Assembly (NCBI GenBank): GCA_900299425.1
Contig: OMJU01000156.1
Span: 1 to 34,046 of the forward strand
Source of the DNA: Candidatus Rokuibacteriota bacterium
GTDB lineage: Bacteria; Bacteroidota; Bacteroidia; Flavobacteriales; Flavobacteriaceae
DNA length: 34,046 bases
Reading direction: 5' to 3'
Of this stretch, positions 22,496-32,416 are shown piece after piece (within the stretch, counting starts at the first letter, position 1; each line of letters starts with the position of its first letter). A model generated the notes under the pieces. It had not been told where the DNA came from. It did no database searches and saw nothing but the letters and a program-made list of their open reading frames with translations. Made by a program: the position numbers and the translations under genes.

Positions 22496-22765
22496 TTACC
22501 AGCTGGCTTTACGCACCCCTGGAATTAATCCTTGATTTGCCATTTCGCGGAACATCACACGAGATATTCCAAATGTTCTCATATAACCCTTCGGACGACC
22601 AGTTAGCTTACAACGGTTGTGCATACGGATTGGAGATGCATTTTTTGGTAACTTTTGAAGTGCATCAAAGTCTCCAGCTTCTTTTAAAGCCTTTCTCTTT
22701 GCAGCGTATTTTGCTACCGTTTTTGCTCTTTTCACCTCGCGGGCTTTCATTGATTCTTTAGCCAT
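22496..22765 (-). CDS. rpsN: 30S ribosomal protein S14 (long, zinc-independent form)
   Basis: [24 protein letters not shown]...[48 protein letters not shown]. Confidence 0.98.
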   Translation of the reverse strand: MAKESMKAREVKRAKTVAKYAAKRKALKEAGDFDALQKLPKNASPIRMHNRCKLTGRPKGYMRTFGISRVMFREMANQGLIPGVRKASW

Positions 22766-22766
22766 C

Positions 22767-23318
22767 TTAGTTCTTTTTAAATGGTAATCCCAACTGGGTT
22801 AATAATGATTTAGCTTCTTGATCGGTATGGGCTGAAGTGATGAAAGTAATGTTCATACCTTCGATCTTCTTTATCTTATCGATATCAATTTCTGGAAAAA
22901 TGATTTGTTCAGTAATTCCGAGCGAGTAGTTCCCACGACCGTCAAATCCAGTGGATTTAATGCCGCTAAAATCACGTACTCGTGGCAAGGCCGAAGTGAT
23001 CAATCGATCCAAAAATTCATACATGCGTTCGCCACGAAGAGTTACCCGCGCACCGATCGGCATACCTTTTCTCAGTTTAAAAGTCGCAACGTCTTTCTTA
23101 GAAATCGTCGCTATAGCTTTTTGACCAGTAATTTTAGTCAATTCATCTACTGAGTACTCGATGAGTTTCTTGTCTGCTACAGCACTTCCTACACCACGAG
23201 AAACAACAATCTTCTCTAGTTTTGGTACTTGCATAACGTTATTGTAACCGAACTCATCGGTCAAGGCAGAAACAACTCTGCTCTTGTATTCTTCTTTAAG
23301 TCTTGGTGTGTATCCCAT
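22767..23318 (-). CDS. rplE: 50S ribosomal protein L5
   Basis: [40 protein letters not shown]...[32 protein letters not shown]. Confidence 0.98.
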   Translation of the reverse strand: MGYTPRLKEEYKSRVVSALTDEFGYNNVMQVPKLEKIVVSRGVGSAVADKKLIEYSVDELTKITGQKAIATISKKDVATFKLRKGMPIGARVTLRGERMYEFLDRLITSALPRVRDFSGIKSTGFDGRGNYSLGITEQIIFPEIDIDKIKKIEGMNITFITSAHTDQEAKSLLTQLGLPFKKN

Positions 23319-23320
23319 AA

Positions 23321-23635
23321 CTATAATACTTGATTCGATTTTTTAGCAAATCGGACTTTTTTATCTCCTTCCATTTTAAACCCTACACGAGTAGCTTCAC
23401 CCGACTTGGGATCTTTTAACGCAAGGTTTGAAATGTGAATAGGTGCTTCCATTTCAGTGATGCCACCTTGAGGACTAGCAGCGCTAGGCTTCTGATGTTT
23501 TTTCACAAGATTTACACCTTCTACGATTGCTTTGTTTTTATCCTTTAGCACGCGAAGTACTTTTCCTTCACTGCCTTTGTGATCTCCAGCCGTAACTAAA
23601 ACTAGGTCACCTGATTTTATCTTTAGCTTTTCCAT
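23321..23635 (-). CDS. rplX: 50S ribosomal protein L24
   Basis: [47 protein letters not shown]. Confidence 0.98.
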   Translation of the reverse strand: MEKLKIKSGDLVLVTAGDHKGSEGKVLRVLKDKNKAIVEGVNLVKKHQKPSAASPQGGITEMEAPIHISNLALKDPKSGEATRVGFKMEGDKKVRFAKKSNQVL

Positions 23636-23646
23636 TTGGTTTTGCG

Positions 23647-24015
23647 TTAAAGCACCTCTGGTGCTAATGATACAATTTTCATGAACTGTTTGTCACGAAG
23701 TTCACGGGCAACCGGACCAAAAACACGTGTTCCTCTCATTTCACCCTGTGGGTTCAAGAGAACACAAGCGTTATCATCAAAACGAATGTAAGATCCATCC
23801 GGACGACGGACCTCTTTTACAGTGCGCACTACTACTGCAGTAGATACACTTCCTTTTTTGACGTTTCCGTTTGGTGTTGCTTCTTTTACGGTAACAACGA
23901 TCTTATCACCAATTGAAGCGTATCGTCTTTTGGTACCGCCCAACACTCGGATACAAAGAACTTCTTTGGCTCCTGTGTTATCAGCTACTTTTAGTCTTGA
24001 TTCTTGTTGTATCAT
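23647..24015 (-). CDS. rplN: 50S ribosomal protein L14
   Basis: [27 protein letters not shown]...[28 protein letters not shown]. Confidence 0.98.
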   Translation of the reverse strand: MIQQESRLKVADNTGAKEVLCIRVLGGTKRRYASIGDKIVVTVKEATPNGNVKKGSVSTAVVVRTVKEVRRPDGSYIRFDDNACVLLNPQGEMRGTRVFGPVARELRDKQFMKIVSLAPEVL

Positions 24016-24017
24016 GA

Positions 24018-24275
24018 TTACTTAGCTCTTTCGATAATTTCTACTAGTCTCCAACATTTGGTCTTGCTCAATGGACGAGTCTCCATAATGCGAACAGTGT
24101 CCCCTTCGTTGCAGTCATTTTTTTCGTCGTGCGCGACATACTTTTTGGTCTTCAACACGAACTTTCCGTACATCGGGTGCTTTACCTTTTTAACCTCGCT
24201 CACAACAATAGATTTCTCCATTTTATTGCTGGTCACTACCCCGATTCGTTCTTTTCTTAAGTTTCTTTTTTCCAT
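24018..24275 (-). CDS. rpsQ: 30S ribosomal protein S17
   Basis: [74 protein letters not shown]. Confidence 0.98.
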   Translation of the reverse strand: MEKRNLRKERIGVVTSNKMEKSIVVSEVKKVKHPMYGKFVLKTKKYVAHDEKNDCNEGDTVRIMETRPLSKTKCWRLVEIIERAK

Positions 24276-24292
24276 GTTTCAGTAACGCACAA

Positions 24293-24484
24293 TTATTGTA
24301 CTTCTCTTTTAGTTAGTTCAGTCGCAATTCTCGCTACAGCTCTTCTGAGCCCTCTGAGTTGAATTGGATTTTCCAACGGAGAGATGGCATGAGCAATACG
24401 CAAATCGTTATGCTCTTTTTTAATTTCTGCCAGCTTCTCATGTAATTCCGCTGTTGATGCTTTTGTTATTTCTGATTGTTTCAT
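24293..24484 (-). CDS. rpmC: 50S ribosomal protein L29
   Basis: MKQSEITKASTAELHEKLAEIKKEHNDLRIAHAISPLENPIQLRGLRRAVARIATEL. Confidence 0.97.
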   Translation of the reverse strand: MKQSEITKASTAELHEKLAEIKKEHNDLRIAHAISPLENPIQLRGLRRAVARIATELTKREVQ

Positions 24485-24502
24485 AATGACAATGTCAATA
24501 AA

Positions 24503-24922
24503 TTAAGCTTGATAATCTCTGGAAATGACAAACTTCGTTTTAACAGGAAGTTTCTGAGCCGCTAAACGCAAAGCTTCTTTTGCTGTTTCGAGTGGCACTC
24601 CAGACACCTCAAACAAGACGCGCCCTGGTTTAACTACGGCAGCCCAATATTCCACAGCTCCTTTACCCTTACCCATACGTACCTCAAGAGGCTTTTTCGT
24701 AATCGGCTTATCAGGGAAAATCATGATCCAGATCGAACCTTCACGTTTCATATAACGTGTTGCGGCAATACGCGCAGCTTCGATTTGACGTGCTGTTAAG
24801 AAATTTGAGTCTAGTGATTTAATACCAAAAGTCCCGTACGATAACTGATTACCTCGGCCCGCATTTCCTTTCATGCGGCCCTTCATGGTCTTACGAAACT
24901 TTGTTCTTTTTGGTTGTAACAT
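24503..24922 (-). CDS. rplP: 50S ribosomal protein L16
   Basis: [75 protein letters not shown]. Confidence 0.98.
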   Translation of the reverse strand: MLQPKRTKFRKTMKGRMKGNAGRGNQLSYGTFGIKSLDSNFLTARQIEAARIAATRYMKREGSIWIMIFPDKPITKKPLEVRMGKGKGAVEYWAAVVKPGRVLFEVSGVPLETAKEALRLAAQKLPVKTKFVISRDYQA

Positions 24923-24942
24923 CTTCTTTCGTCTTTAAAAAA

Positions 24943-25668
24943 TTACTTTCTGGCACGACGTGCTTTATTTCCGCCACGTCCAGAATTCGCTTTACCACCG
25001 GATTTTTTACTAGTAAGGCCTACTAATGGCGACAACTCACGCTTGCCATAAACCTCTCCTTTCATGATCCATACTTTCACCCCCAAACGACCGTAAGTCG
25101 TGTGCGCTTCTGCCAAAGCATAGTCAATATCCGCTCTAAATGTCGACAATGGAATACGTCCATCTTTGTAAGCCTCAGAACGTGCCATTTCAGCCCCGTT
25201 CAAACGGCCAGAAATCTGTACCTTTATCCCTTCTGCGTTCATACGTATAGAGGCGGCAATGGCCATTTTAATGGCACGTCGGTAAGAGATACGGTTCTCG
25301 ATCTGACGAGCAATGCTCGAGGCTACCAAGAAGGCATCTAACTCAGGACGCTTGATTTCGTGGATGTTGATTTGTACTTCCTTGCCTGTAATTTTCTTAA
25401 GTTCCTCTTTCAGCTTGTCTACCTCTTGACCGCCTTTACCGATAATGATACCAGGACGAGCCGTTGTGATAGTAACGGTTACAAGTTTTAAAGTTCTCTC
25501 GATAATTACACGAGACACACTAGCTTTACTCAAACGCGCATGAACGTATTTTCTAATCTTGTCGTCTTCGGCTAATTTATCGCCGTAGTCGTTGCCTCCG
25601 TACCAGTTGGATTCCCATCCTCTAATGATACCTAAGCGGTTCCCGATTGGATTTGTCTTCTGTCCCAT
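24943..25668 (-). CDS. rpsC: 30S ribosomal protein S3
   Basis: [25 protein letters not shown]...[22 protein letters not shown] (KH domain). Confidence 0.98.
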   Translation of the reverse strand: MGQKTNPIGNRLGIIRGWESNWYGGNDYGDKLAEDDKIRKYVHARLSKASVSRVIIERTLKLVTVTITTARPGIIIGKGGQEVDKLKEELKKITGKEVQINIHEIKRPELDAFLVASSIARQIENRISYRRAIKMAIAASIRMNAEGIKVQISGRLNGAEMARSEAYKDGRIPLSTFRADIDYALAEAHTTYGRLGVKVWIMKGEVYGKRELSPLVGLTSKKSGGKANSGRGGNKARRARK

Positions 25669-25675
25669 TTACTTT

Positions 25676-26083
25676 CTAGCTTTGTGTGTTATCGTTAGCT
25701 CCTAAAACCAATGTTACATGGTTGGAACGCTTTCTAATTCTGTGTGCACGTCCTTGAGGTGCAGTGCGAAGACGCTTGAGCATGCTTCCACCGTCCACAC
25801 GGATCTCCTTTACAAAAAGATCAGCATCTTCTAATGAAGCTTCTTCGTTTTTGGCTTGCCAGTTAGCAATAGCCGATAGCAACAACTTCTCAAGACGACG
25901 CGAAGCCTCTTTTTGACTGAATTTTAAAATATTCAAGGCGTGATTCACCTTCTCACCACGAACTAAGTCGGCAACCAAACGCATTTTGCGTGGTGAAGTC
26001 GGGCAATTGTTCAGTTTAGCGAAATACTGTGTTTTTTTCGCTTCCTTGATTTCTTCTGCTCTTTCTCTTTTACGAACTCCCAT
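25676..26083 (-). CDS. rplV: 50S ribosomal protein L22
   Basis: [35 protein letters not shown]...[22 protein letters not shown]. Confidence 0.98.
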   Translation of the reverse strand: MGVRKRERAEEIKEAKKTQYFAKLNNCPTSPRKMRLVADLVRGEKVNHALNILKFSQKEASRRLEKLLLSAIANWQAKNEEASLEDADLFVKEIRVDGGSMLKRLRTAPQGRAHRIRKRSNHVTLVLGANDNTQS

Positions 26084-26089
26084 GGCTTA

Positions 26090-26368
26090 TTATTTTTTTC
26101 CTTTGTTCTTGTTTCCACCATGGCCACGGAATGATCGTGTCGGCGAAAATTCACCCAATTTATGGCCTACCATGTTTTCTGTAACATAGACAGGAACAAA
26201 TTGTTTTCCATTATGTACTGCAATGGTTTGTCCTACAAAATCCGGAGTAATCATCGAGGCTCTTGACCAGGTTTTGATTACGCCTTTTTTGCCTGACTCA
26301 ACATTGTCAGCAACCTTTTTATCTAACTTATAGTGAACGTATGGTCCTTTTTTTAATGATCTTGGCAT
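26090..26368 (-). CDS. rpsS: 30S ribosomal protein S19
   Basis: [19 protein letters not shown]...[53 protein letters not shown]. Confidence 0.98.
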   Translation of the reverse strand: MPRSLKKGPYVHYKLDKKVADNVESGKKGVIKTWSRASMITPDFVGQTIAVHNGKQFVPVYVTENMVGHKLGEFSPTRSFRGHGGNKNKGKK

Positions 26369-26371
26369 GGC

Positions 26372-27196
26372 TTATTTCTTTCTACGTTCTACAATGTATT
26401 TGTTACTCGCTTTGGTCTTAGATCTAGTGCGATATCCTTTGGCTGGAATACCCTTACGAGATCTTGGATGTCCTCCTGAAGAACGTCCTTCACCACCACC
26501 CATTGGGTGATCCACTGGGTTCATAACCACAGCACGAGTGCGTGGACGACGACCTAACCAACGTGAACGACCTGCTTTTCCAGAAACCAACAACTGATGG
26601 TCACTATTTGATACAGCGCCAATAGTCGCTGAACAAGTCACCAAAATCATGCGGGTTTCTCCTGAAGGCAATTTTACAGTTGCATATTTTCCATCACGCG
26701 CCATTAACTGAGCGAATGCACCTGCACTACGAGCCATAACAGCCCCTTGTCCTGGGTGTAATTCAATACAAGAAATAATGGTACCTAATGGAATTTGCGC
26801 CAAGGTAAGCGTATTCCCAATTTCTGGGGCTGCACCCTCTCCTGAAACCACATTTTGCCCTACTTGAAGACCATTCTGAGCAATGATGTAACGCTTCTCA
26901 CCATCTTGGTAGTTGAGCAGTGCGATAAATGCTGTGCGGTTTGGATCGTATTCAATAGTGGCTACGGTTGCAGGAATACCGTGCTTATCGCGCTTGAAGT
27001 CGATAATTCGATAGCGCTTTTTATGACCACCACCGATATAGCGCATGGTCATTCTTCCTTGACTGTTTCTTCCCCCTGAGCGTTTTTTCGGAGCGAGCAA
27101 ACTCTTCTCCGGCTTATCAGTTGTGATGGCGTCAAATCCATTCACAACTCTAAATCGCTGCCCTGGGGTGATTGGTTTTAATTTTCTTACTGACAT
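26372..27196 (-). CDS. rplB: 50S ribosomal protein L2
   Basis: [35 protein letters not shown]...[22 protein letters not shown]. Confidence 0.98.
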   Translation of the reverse strand: MSVRKLKPITPGQRFRVVNGFDAITTDKPEKSLLAPKKRSGGRNSQGRMTMRYIGGGHKKRYRIIDFKRDKHGIPATVATIEYDPNRTAFIALLNYQDGEKRYIIAQNGLQVGQNVVSGEGAAPEIGNTLTLAQIPLGTIISCIELHPGQGAVMARSAGAFAQLMARDGKYATVKLPSGETRMILVTCSATIGAVSNSDHQLLVSGKAGRSRWLGRRPRTRAVVMNPVDHPMGGGEGRSSGGHPRSRKGIPAKGYRTRSKTKASNKYIVERRKK

Positions 27197-27222
27197 AGCT
27201 GTCTTGATTAATCTAAATTGCT

Positions 27223-27513
27223 TTAGATATTAGCATAAAAATCTATTGTATCACCTTCCGCCACCTGTACAATTGCCTTTTTAACAGCTGTTGTTTTACC
27301 AGTTTGGACCCCCGTTTTCGTGTAACGAACACGACGATCTGGGCGGACATTAATTGTGCGAACTGAAGTAACTGAAACACCATATGCAGTCTCTACTGCA
27401 TTTTTGATTTCGATCTTGTTCGCCTTTGGATTCACCACAAAGGTGAAGCAGTTCAAATCCTCCGCATTGCGCGTGGCTTTCTCTGTAATAATAGGTTTAA
27501 TTAAGATATCCAT
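27223..27513 (-). CDS. rplW: 50S ribosomal protein L23
   Basis: [55 protein letters not shown]. Confidence 0.97.
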   Translation of the reverse strand: MDILIKPIITEKATRNAEDLNCFTFVVNPKANKIEIKNAVETAYGVSVTSVRTINVRPDRRVRYTKTGVQTGKTTAVKKAIVQVAEGDTIDFYANI

Positions 27514-27520
27514 CTTGTGT

Positions 27521-28150
27521 CTATTTACTTAAGTTTTCTTCAATACTTTCCAAAGAACCTTCAAACAACACAAGGCTGTTTGCATTCATAATCTTGTAAG
27601 TGCTTAATTCTGAGTTGTTTATAACCTCAGTGCCTCGCAAATTACGCGACGACAAATATACATTATTATTTGAGTCACCCAAGACGAACAAAGATTTTTT
27701 GTTTTCTAAGCCTAATGAGTGCAACAATGCTGTAAATTCTTTGGTTTTTGGAGAATCCATATTAAAGTCCTCTAAAACCACAATCGCCTTGTCTTGAGCC
27801 TTGATACTCAAGGCAGAGCGACGCGCTAAACGCTTCAAGTTTTTGTTCAATTTAAATCCGTAATTACGCGGACGTGGACCGAAGAAACGACCTCCTCCTT
27901 TAAAAACACCAGATTTAATACTACCAGCACGCGCTGTACCAGTACCCTTTTGTTTTTTCAACTTACGGGTACTTCCTGCGATCTCAGCTTTTTCTTTGGC
28001 CTTGTGCGTCCCTTGACGCTGATTAGCTAGATATTGCTTTACATCGAGATATACCGCGTGGTTGTTTGGCTCAATACCAAATACGTCTTGAGAAAGGTCT
28101 ACCTTTCTTCCCGTATCTTTTCCGTTTTTGTCTAATACTGCTACCTTCAT
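27521..28150 (-). CDS. rplD: 50S ribosomal protein L4
   Basis: The ORF track begins at 28195, but the native start is [19 protein letters not shown] at 28150; GTGTARAGSIKSGVFKGGGRFFGPRPRNYGFKLNKNLKRLARRSALS. Confidence 0.96.
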   Translation of the reverse strand: MKVAVLDKNGKDTGRKVDLSQDVFGIEPNNHAVYLDVKQYLANQRQGTHKAKEKAEIAGSTRKLKKQKGTGTARAGSIKSGVFKGGGRFFGPRPRNYGFKLNKNLKRLARRSALSIKAQDKAIVVLEDFNMDSPKTKEFTALLHSLGLENKKSLFVLGDSNNNVYLSSRNLRGTEVINNSELSTYKIMNANSLVLFEGSLESIEENLSK

Positions 28151-28761
28151 TACTTTGTAATTGTTAGATAAGCGTTTTTGTGACCAGGTACGCAACCTTT
28201 AACCACAAGTAAGTTCTTTTCAGGAACTACTTTTAACACGCGTAAGTTTTCAACTTTCACTCTTGTGTTACCCATCTGACCCGCCATGCGCATTCCTTTG
28301 AATACACGTGCTGGATAAGATGCGGCACCGATAGATCCAGGAGCACGCAAACGATTGTGCTGACCGTGGGTCGATTGACCAACACCGCCGAAACCGTGGC
28401 GCTTAACCACCCCTTGAAATCCTTTTCCTTTTGTAACACCGGAGATATCGACGAATTCGCCCTCGATAAAGTGCTCTACAGTCAATGTATCTCCTAGTTT
28501 ATACTCCCCTTCAAATCCTTGGAACTCGACGACTTTTCGCTTAGCCACTGTACCCGCCTTTTGGGCATGACCCTCGGCGGCTTTGTTAGCAGTCTTTTTG
28601 TCATCGAAACCAAGTTGAAGAGCTTCATACCCGTCAACCTCTTTGGTTCTGACTTGGGTAACAACACAGGGGCCTACCTCGATGACGGTACAAGGAATAT
28701 TCTTTCCTTTCTCGTCAAAGATGCTGGTCATCCCTATCTTTTTTCCAATTAACCCAGACAT
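28150..28761 (-). CDS. rplC: 50S ribosomal protein L3
   Basis: [37 protein letters not shown]...[53 protein letters not shown]. Confidence 0.98.
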   Translation of the reverse strand: MSGLIGKKIGMTSIFDEKGKNIPCTVIEVGPCVVTQVRTKEVDGYEALQLGFDDKKTANKAAEGHAQKAGTVAKRKVVEFQGFEGEYKLGDTLTVEHFIEGEFVDISGVTKGKGFQGVVKRHGFGGVGQSTHGQHNRLRAPGSIGAASYPARVFKGMRMAGQMGNTRVKVENLRVLKVVPEKNLLVVKGCVPGHKNAYLTITK

Positions 28762-28792
28762 AATTATTTTTTTAGTTGTTAATTACTTGTTT

Positions 28793-28869
28793 AAAAAAAC
28801 AGGACCAAAATAAATTCAGTCCTGAATATTATTTTGTTTCCGTTTTTCCCTCGCACGCAGCTCAGGACA
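28793..28869 (-). promoter_or_regulatory. attenuator-like element in the rpsJ-rplC spacer
   Basis: Minus strand: segment 1 GTCCTGA (28862-28868), segment 2 TCAGGAC (28819-28825), segment 3 GTCCTG followed by TTTTTTT (28793-28805). Segment 2 can pair with either 1 or 3. Confidence 0.45.
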
Positions 28870-28893
28870 TGTGTTCACTCAAGTGAGCGGCCC

Positions 28894-29199
28894 TTAGACC
28901 TTAATCTCCACTTCTACACCACTTGGCAACTCAAGTTTCATGAGTGCGTCAATGGTTTTTGAAGATGAGCTATAAATATCCAATAAACGCTTATAAGAGC
29001 TCAATTGGAATTGCTCACGACTCTTTTTATTCACGTGCGGTGAACGCAACACGGTGAATATTTTTTTGTGCGTTGGCAATGGAATTGGGCCAGTTACCAC
29101 AGCACCAGTACTCTTAACTGTTTTTACAATCTTATCAGCAGATTTGTCTACTAAATTGTGATCGTAAGACTTTAACTTGATTCTTATTTTTTGACTCAT
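28894..29199 (-). CDS. rpsJ: 30S ribosomal protein S10
   Basis: [61 protein letters not shown]. Confidence 0.98.
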   Translation of the reverse strand: MSQKIRIKLKSYDHNLVDKSADKIVKTVKSTGAVVTGPIPLPTHKKIFTVLRSPHVNKKSREQFQLSSYKRLLDIYSSSSKTIDALMKLELPSGVEVEIKV

Positions 29200-29210
29200 T
29201 GCTGTGAATA

Positions 29211-31346
29211 TTAAGCGTTAGCAGTTCCTTTTGCTTCAGCAATTACAGCTTCAGCAATGTTTGTAGGAGTCTCTGCATAATGTGAAAATTCCATTGTCGA
29301 GGTAGCGCGACCAGATGAAAGGGTACGTAAAGTAGTTACATAACCAAACATCTCAGAAAGCGGCACTTCAGCTTTAATAACTTTAGCTCCGGCACGATCA
29401 CTCATATTATTGACTTGACCACGTCTGCGGTTCAAGTCACCAACGATATCCCCCATGTTTTCCTCTGGAGTCAATACTTCTAGCTTCATAATCGGCTCTA
29501 GGATTACAGCACCAGCAGCTTTCGCAGCAGATTTAAATCCTAATTTAGCAGCCAACTCAAAAGACAACTGGTCAGAATCCACAGGGTGGAAAGAACCGTC
29601 TTTTAAGGTTACCTTCATACGGTCAATTTCGAAACCAGCCAAAGGTCCATTTTTCATGGCCTCCTTGAATCCTTTTTCCACAGATGGAATAAATTCTTTT
29701 GGAATATTACCTCCTTTAACCTCGTTAACAAATTCAAGACCAACGGCTTTCTCATCATCGGCAGGAGATAGAGTAAAGACGATATCGGCGAACTTACCGC
29801 GACCACCAGTTTGTTTCTTATACACCTCACGATGATCAGCACCACGGGTAACTGCCTCCTTGTACTCAACTTGCGGCTTACCTTGATTTACTTCAACTTT
29901 GAACTCTCGTCTTAAACGATCGACAATAATGTCCAAGTGAAGCTCACCCATTCCTGAGATAATGGTCTGTCCGCTCGCCTCATCAGTACGAACCTGGAAA
30001 GTTGGATCCTCTTCCGCTAATTTTGCCAAAGCCATGCCTAACTTATCTACATCCGCCTTGGTTTTTGGCTCTACAGCAATACCAATTACAGGATCTGGGA
30101 ATACCATACTTTCAAGTACAATCGGACTTTTTTCTGCCGAAAGGGTATCCCCTGTTTTAATGTCTTTAAAACCAACTGCCGCACCAATATCACCAGCCTC
30201 GATAAAATCGATCGCATTTTGTTTGTTGGCGTGCATTTGATAAATACGAGAGATACGCTCTTTGTTGCCAGATCGGTTGTTCAAAACATATGAACCCGCA
30301 TCCAAACGACCGGAATAAGCACGGAAAAATGCCAAACGACCTACGAATGGGTCAGTAGCAATTTTAAAGGCTAATGCAGCAAAAGGTTCGCTAACATCTG
30401 GCTTACGTACTTCCTCTTTTTCGGTATCAGGGTTCGTACCTACAATACCCTCCTTATCTACAGGAGAAGGTAAATAACGACAAACAGCGTCCAATAAAAA
30501 TTGAACTCCTTTGTTCTTAAAGGCTGAACCACAAATCATAGGAATAATCGACATATCCATCACAGCGGCACGCAATGCAGCATGCACTTCCTCTTCTGTG
30601 ATTGAATTTTCGTCTTCCATGTATTTCTCAAGAAGGTTCTCGTCATAGGCGGCAACCTCTTCGATTAATTTTCCACGGTATTCCGCAGCTTCCGCTTTTA
30701 ATTCTTCTGGAATATCGATCACGTCAAAAGTCGCCCCCATTGAATCTTCGTGCCAAATGATCGCACGGTTCTTCACCAAATCAACGATTCCTTTGAAGTC
30801 CATCTCATCACCGATCGGCAAAACGATAGGCACCGCATTTGAACCGAGCATGTCTTTAACTTGCTGACATACTGCCATAAAGTTTGATCCTTGACGGTCC
30901 ATTTTGTTCACAAAGCCCATGCGTGGCACTTTGTAGTTGTCCGCAAGTCTCCAGTTGGTTTCACTCTGAGGCTCAACACCGTCCACGGCGCTGAACAAAA
31001 AGACCAAACCATCTAGTACACGTAACGAACGGTTTACCTCAACGGTAAAATCCACGTGACCAGGAGTATCAATAATATTAAAGTGATATCCTTGAGTATC
31101 TTCAGTGGGTTGTCCATTCTGGGTTGGAAAATTCCAGGTACAAGTGGTTGCTGCAGAAGTAATGGTAATTCCGCGCTCTTGTTCTTGTTCCATCCAGTCC
31201 ATGGTAGCTGCCCCATCGTGCACCTCACCAATTTTGTGGCTAACACCAGTGTAAAAAAGGATACGCTCCGTAGTGGTAGTTTTACCCGCATCAATATGCG
31301 CGGCAATACCAATATTTCTCGTAAATTTTAAATCTCTCTTGGCCAT
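29211..31346 (-). CDS. fusA: elongation factor G
   Basis: [56 protein letters not shown]; 711 aa. Confidence 0.98.
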   Translation of the reverse strand: MAKRDLKFTRNIGIAAHIDAGKTTTTERILFYTGVSHKIGEVHDGAATMDWMEQEQERGITITSAATTCTWNFPTQNGQPTEDTQGYHFNIIDTPGHVDFTVEVNRSLRVLDGLVFLFSAVDGVEPQSETNWRLADNYKVPRMGFVNKMDRQGSNFMAVCQQVKDMLGSNAVPIVLPIGDEMDFKGIVDLVKNRAIIWHEDSMGATFDVIDIPEELKAEAAEYRGKLIEEVAAYDENLLEKYMEDENSITEEEVHAALRAAVMDMSIIPMICGSAFKNKGVQFLLDAVCRYLPSPVDKEGIVGTNPDTEKEEVRKPDVSEPFAALAFKIATDPFVGRLAFFRAYSGRLDAGSYVLNNRSGNKERISRIYQMHANKQNAIDFIEAGDIGAAVGFKDIKTGDTLSAEKSPIVLESMVFPDPVIGIAVEPKTKADVDKLGMALAKLAEEDPTFQVRTDEASGQTIISGMGELHLDIIVDRLRREFKVEVNQGKPQVEYKEAVTRGADHREVYKKQTGGRGKFADIVFTLSPADDEKAVGLEFVNEVKGGNIPKEFIPSVEKGFKEAMKNGPLAGFEIDRMKVTLKDGSFHPVDSDQLSFELAAKLGFKSAAKAAGAVILEPIMKLEVLTPEENMGDIVGDLNRRRGQVNNMSDRAGAKVIKAEVPLSEMFGYVTTLRTLSSGRATSTMEFSHYAETPTNIAEAVIAEAKGTANA

Positions 31347-31349
31347 GCT

Positions 31350-31826
31350 CTAGAATCTAAAATGTGAAAATGCTTTGTTCGCTTCGGCCATCTTGTGGGT
31401 GTCCATACGCTTTTTAACTGCGGCACCTTCTTCTTTTGCAGCGGCTAAAATCTCAGCAGCCAATTTTTGAGCCATCGATTTTTCATTACGCTTGCGCGCA
31501 TAACCGATAAGCCATTTCATCGCTGTAGAAATTTTGCGATCTGGACGGATTTGCATTGGAATTTGGAATGTAGCTCCACCAACACGGCGAGAACGAACCT
31601 CAACGTGAGGCATTACATTCGACAAAGCATCTTTCCAGACTTCTAAAGCTGTTTTTTCTTCGTCTTGATTTTTGCTGTCCACGATATCGATTGCATCGTA
31701 GAATACTTTGAAAGCGACGGATTTCTTACCATCCCACATCAAATTATTGACAAACCTCGTTACCAACTGATCATTAAATTTTGGATCTGGCAACAGCGGT
31801 CTTTTTTTCGCTTGTCTTTTTCTCAT
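31350..31826 (-). CDS. rpsG: 30S ribosomal protein S7
   Basis: [46 protein letters not shown]...[23 protein letters not shown]. Confidence 0.98.
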   Translation of the reverse strand: MRKRQAKKRPLLPDPKFNDQLVTRFVNNLMWDGKKSVAFKVFYDAIDIVDSKNQDEEKTALEVWKDALSNVMPHVEVRSRRVGGATFQIPMQIRPDRKISTAMKWLIGYARKRNEKSMAQKLAAEILAAAKEEGAAVKKRMDTHKMAEANKAFSHFRF

Positions 31827-31846
31827 GTCTTCTTCTTAAAGTTTAA

Positions 31847-32221
31847 TTACTTCTTCGGGCGCTTTGCTCCGTACTTTGACCTGCGCTGCAAACGACCTTG
31901 GACCCCTGCGGTATCCAATGCCCCGCGCACAATGTGGTAACGTACCCCTGGCAAATCCTTCACCCTTCCACCTCTAACCAATACTATCGAGTGCTCTTGT
32001 AAATTGTGTCCTTCACCACCGATGTATGCGTTTACTTCCTTACCGTTAGTCAAACGAACACGCGCTACTTTACGCATAGCTGAGTTTGGCTTCTTAGGTG
32101 TGGTCGTATATACACGCGTACACACTCCGCGGCGTTGCGGGCACGAATCTAAAGCAGCCGATTTACTCTTCTTGGTTATTTTGGCTCTTCCTTTTCGTAC
32201 TAATTGTGAAATAGTTGGCAT
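31847..32221 (-). CDS. rpsL: 30S ribosomal protein S12
   Basis: [100 protein letters not shown]. Confidence 0.98.
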   Translation of the reverse strand: MPTISQLVRKGRAKITKKSKSAALDSCPQRRGVCTRVYTTTPKKPNSAMRKVARVRLTNGKEVNAYIGGEGHNLQEHSIVLVRGGRVKDLPGVRYHIVRGALDTAGVQGRLQRRSKYGAKRPKK

Positions 32222-32276
32222 ATAAAATCCTTGTTATACTTAGATAAACGATATAATTTCTCCCTATAAAGGGCGG

Positions 32277-32307
32277 CAAAGGTAGCAATAAAATTGAATT
32301 ATCCCAA
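32277..32307 (-). promoter_or_regulatory. promoter of the str/S10/spc/alpha operon (Bacteroidota primary sigma type)
   Basis: Minus-strand TTG - 20 bp - TACCTTTG, matching TTG/TAnnTTTG with usual spacing, upstream of rpsL. Confidence 0.65.
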
Positions 32308-32378
32308 TGGCCGCGACAAATTATTTGGGGTCTACTTATTTTACGCCGACAGCAATAAGAATTTTGGCCCTCGAACGT

Positions 32379-32386
32379 TAAGTTTG
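32379..32386 (+). promoter_or_regulatory. candidate -7 element (TAAGTTTG) upstream of the Omp85-like gene
   Basis: Exact TAnnTTTG, 30 bp before ATG 32417; no clear -33 TTG. Confidence 0.4.
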
Positions 32387-32416
32387 TATGAATTTCAAAA
32401 TGAACCATCACCCTAC

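Noticed and set aside
28151-28195. Extended N-terminus of the L4 ORF
   Set aside because: [10 protein letters not shown] at 28150 matches the native L4 start and overlaps the rplC stop by 1 nt; the extension lies inside rplC.
29455-29835. 126-aa ORF antisense to fusA and similar antisense ORFs across the ribosomal operon
   Set aside because: All overlap highly conserved genes on the other strand and show no recognisable domain or start context.
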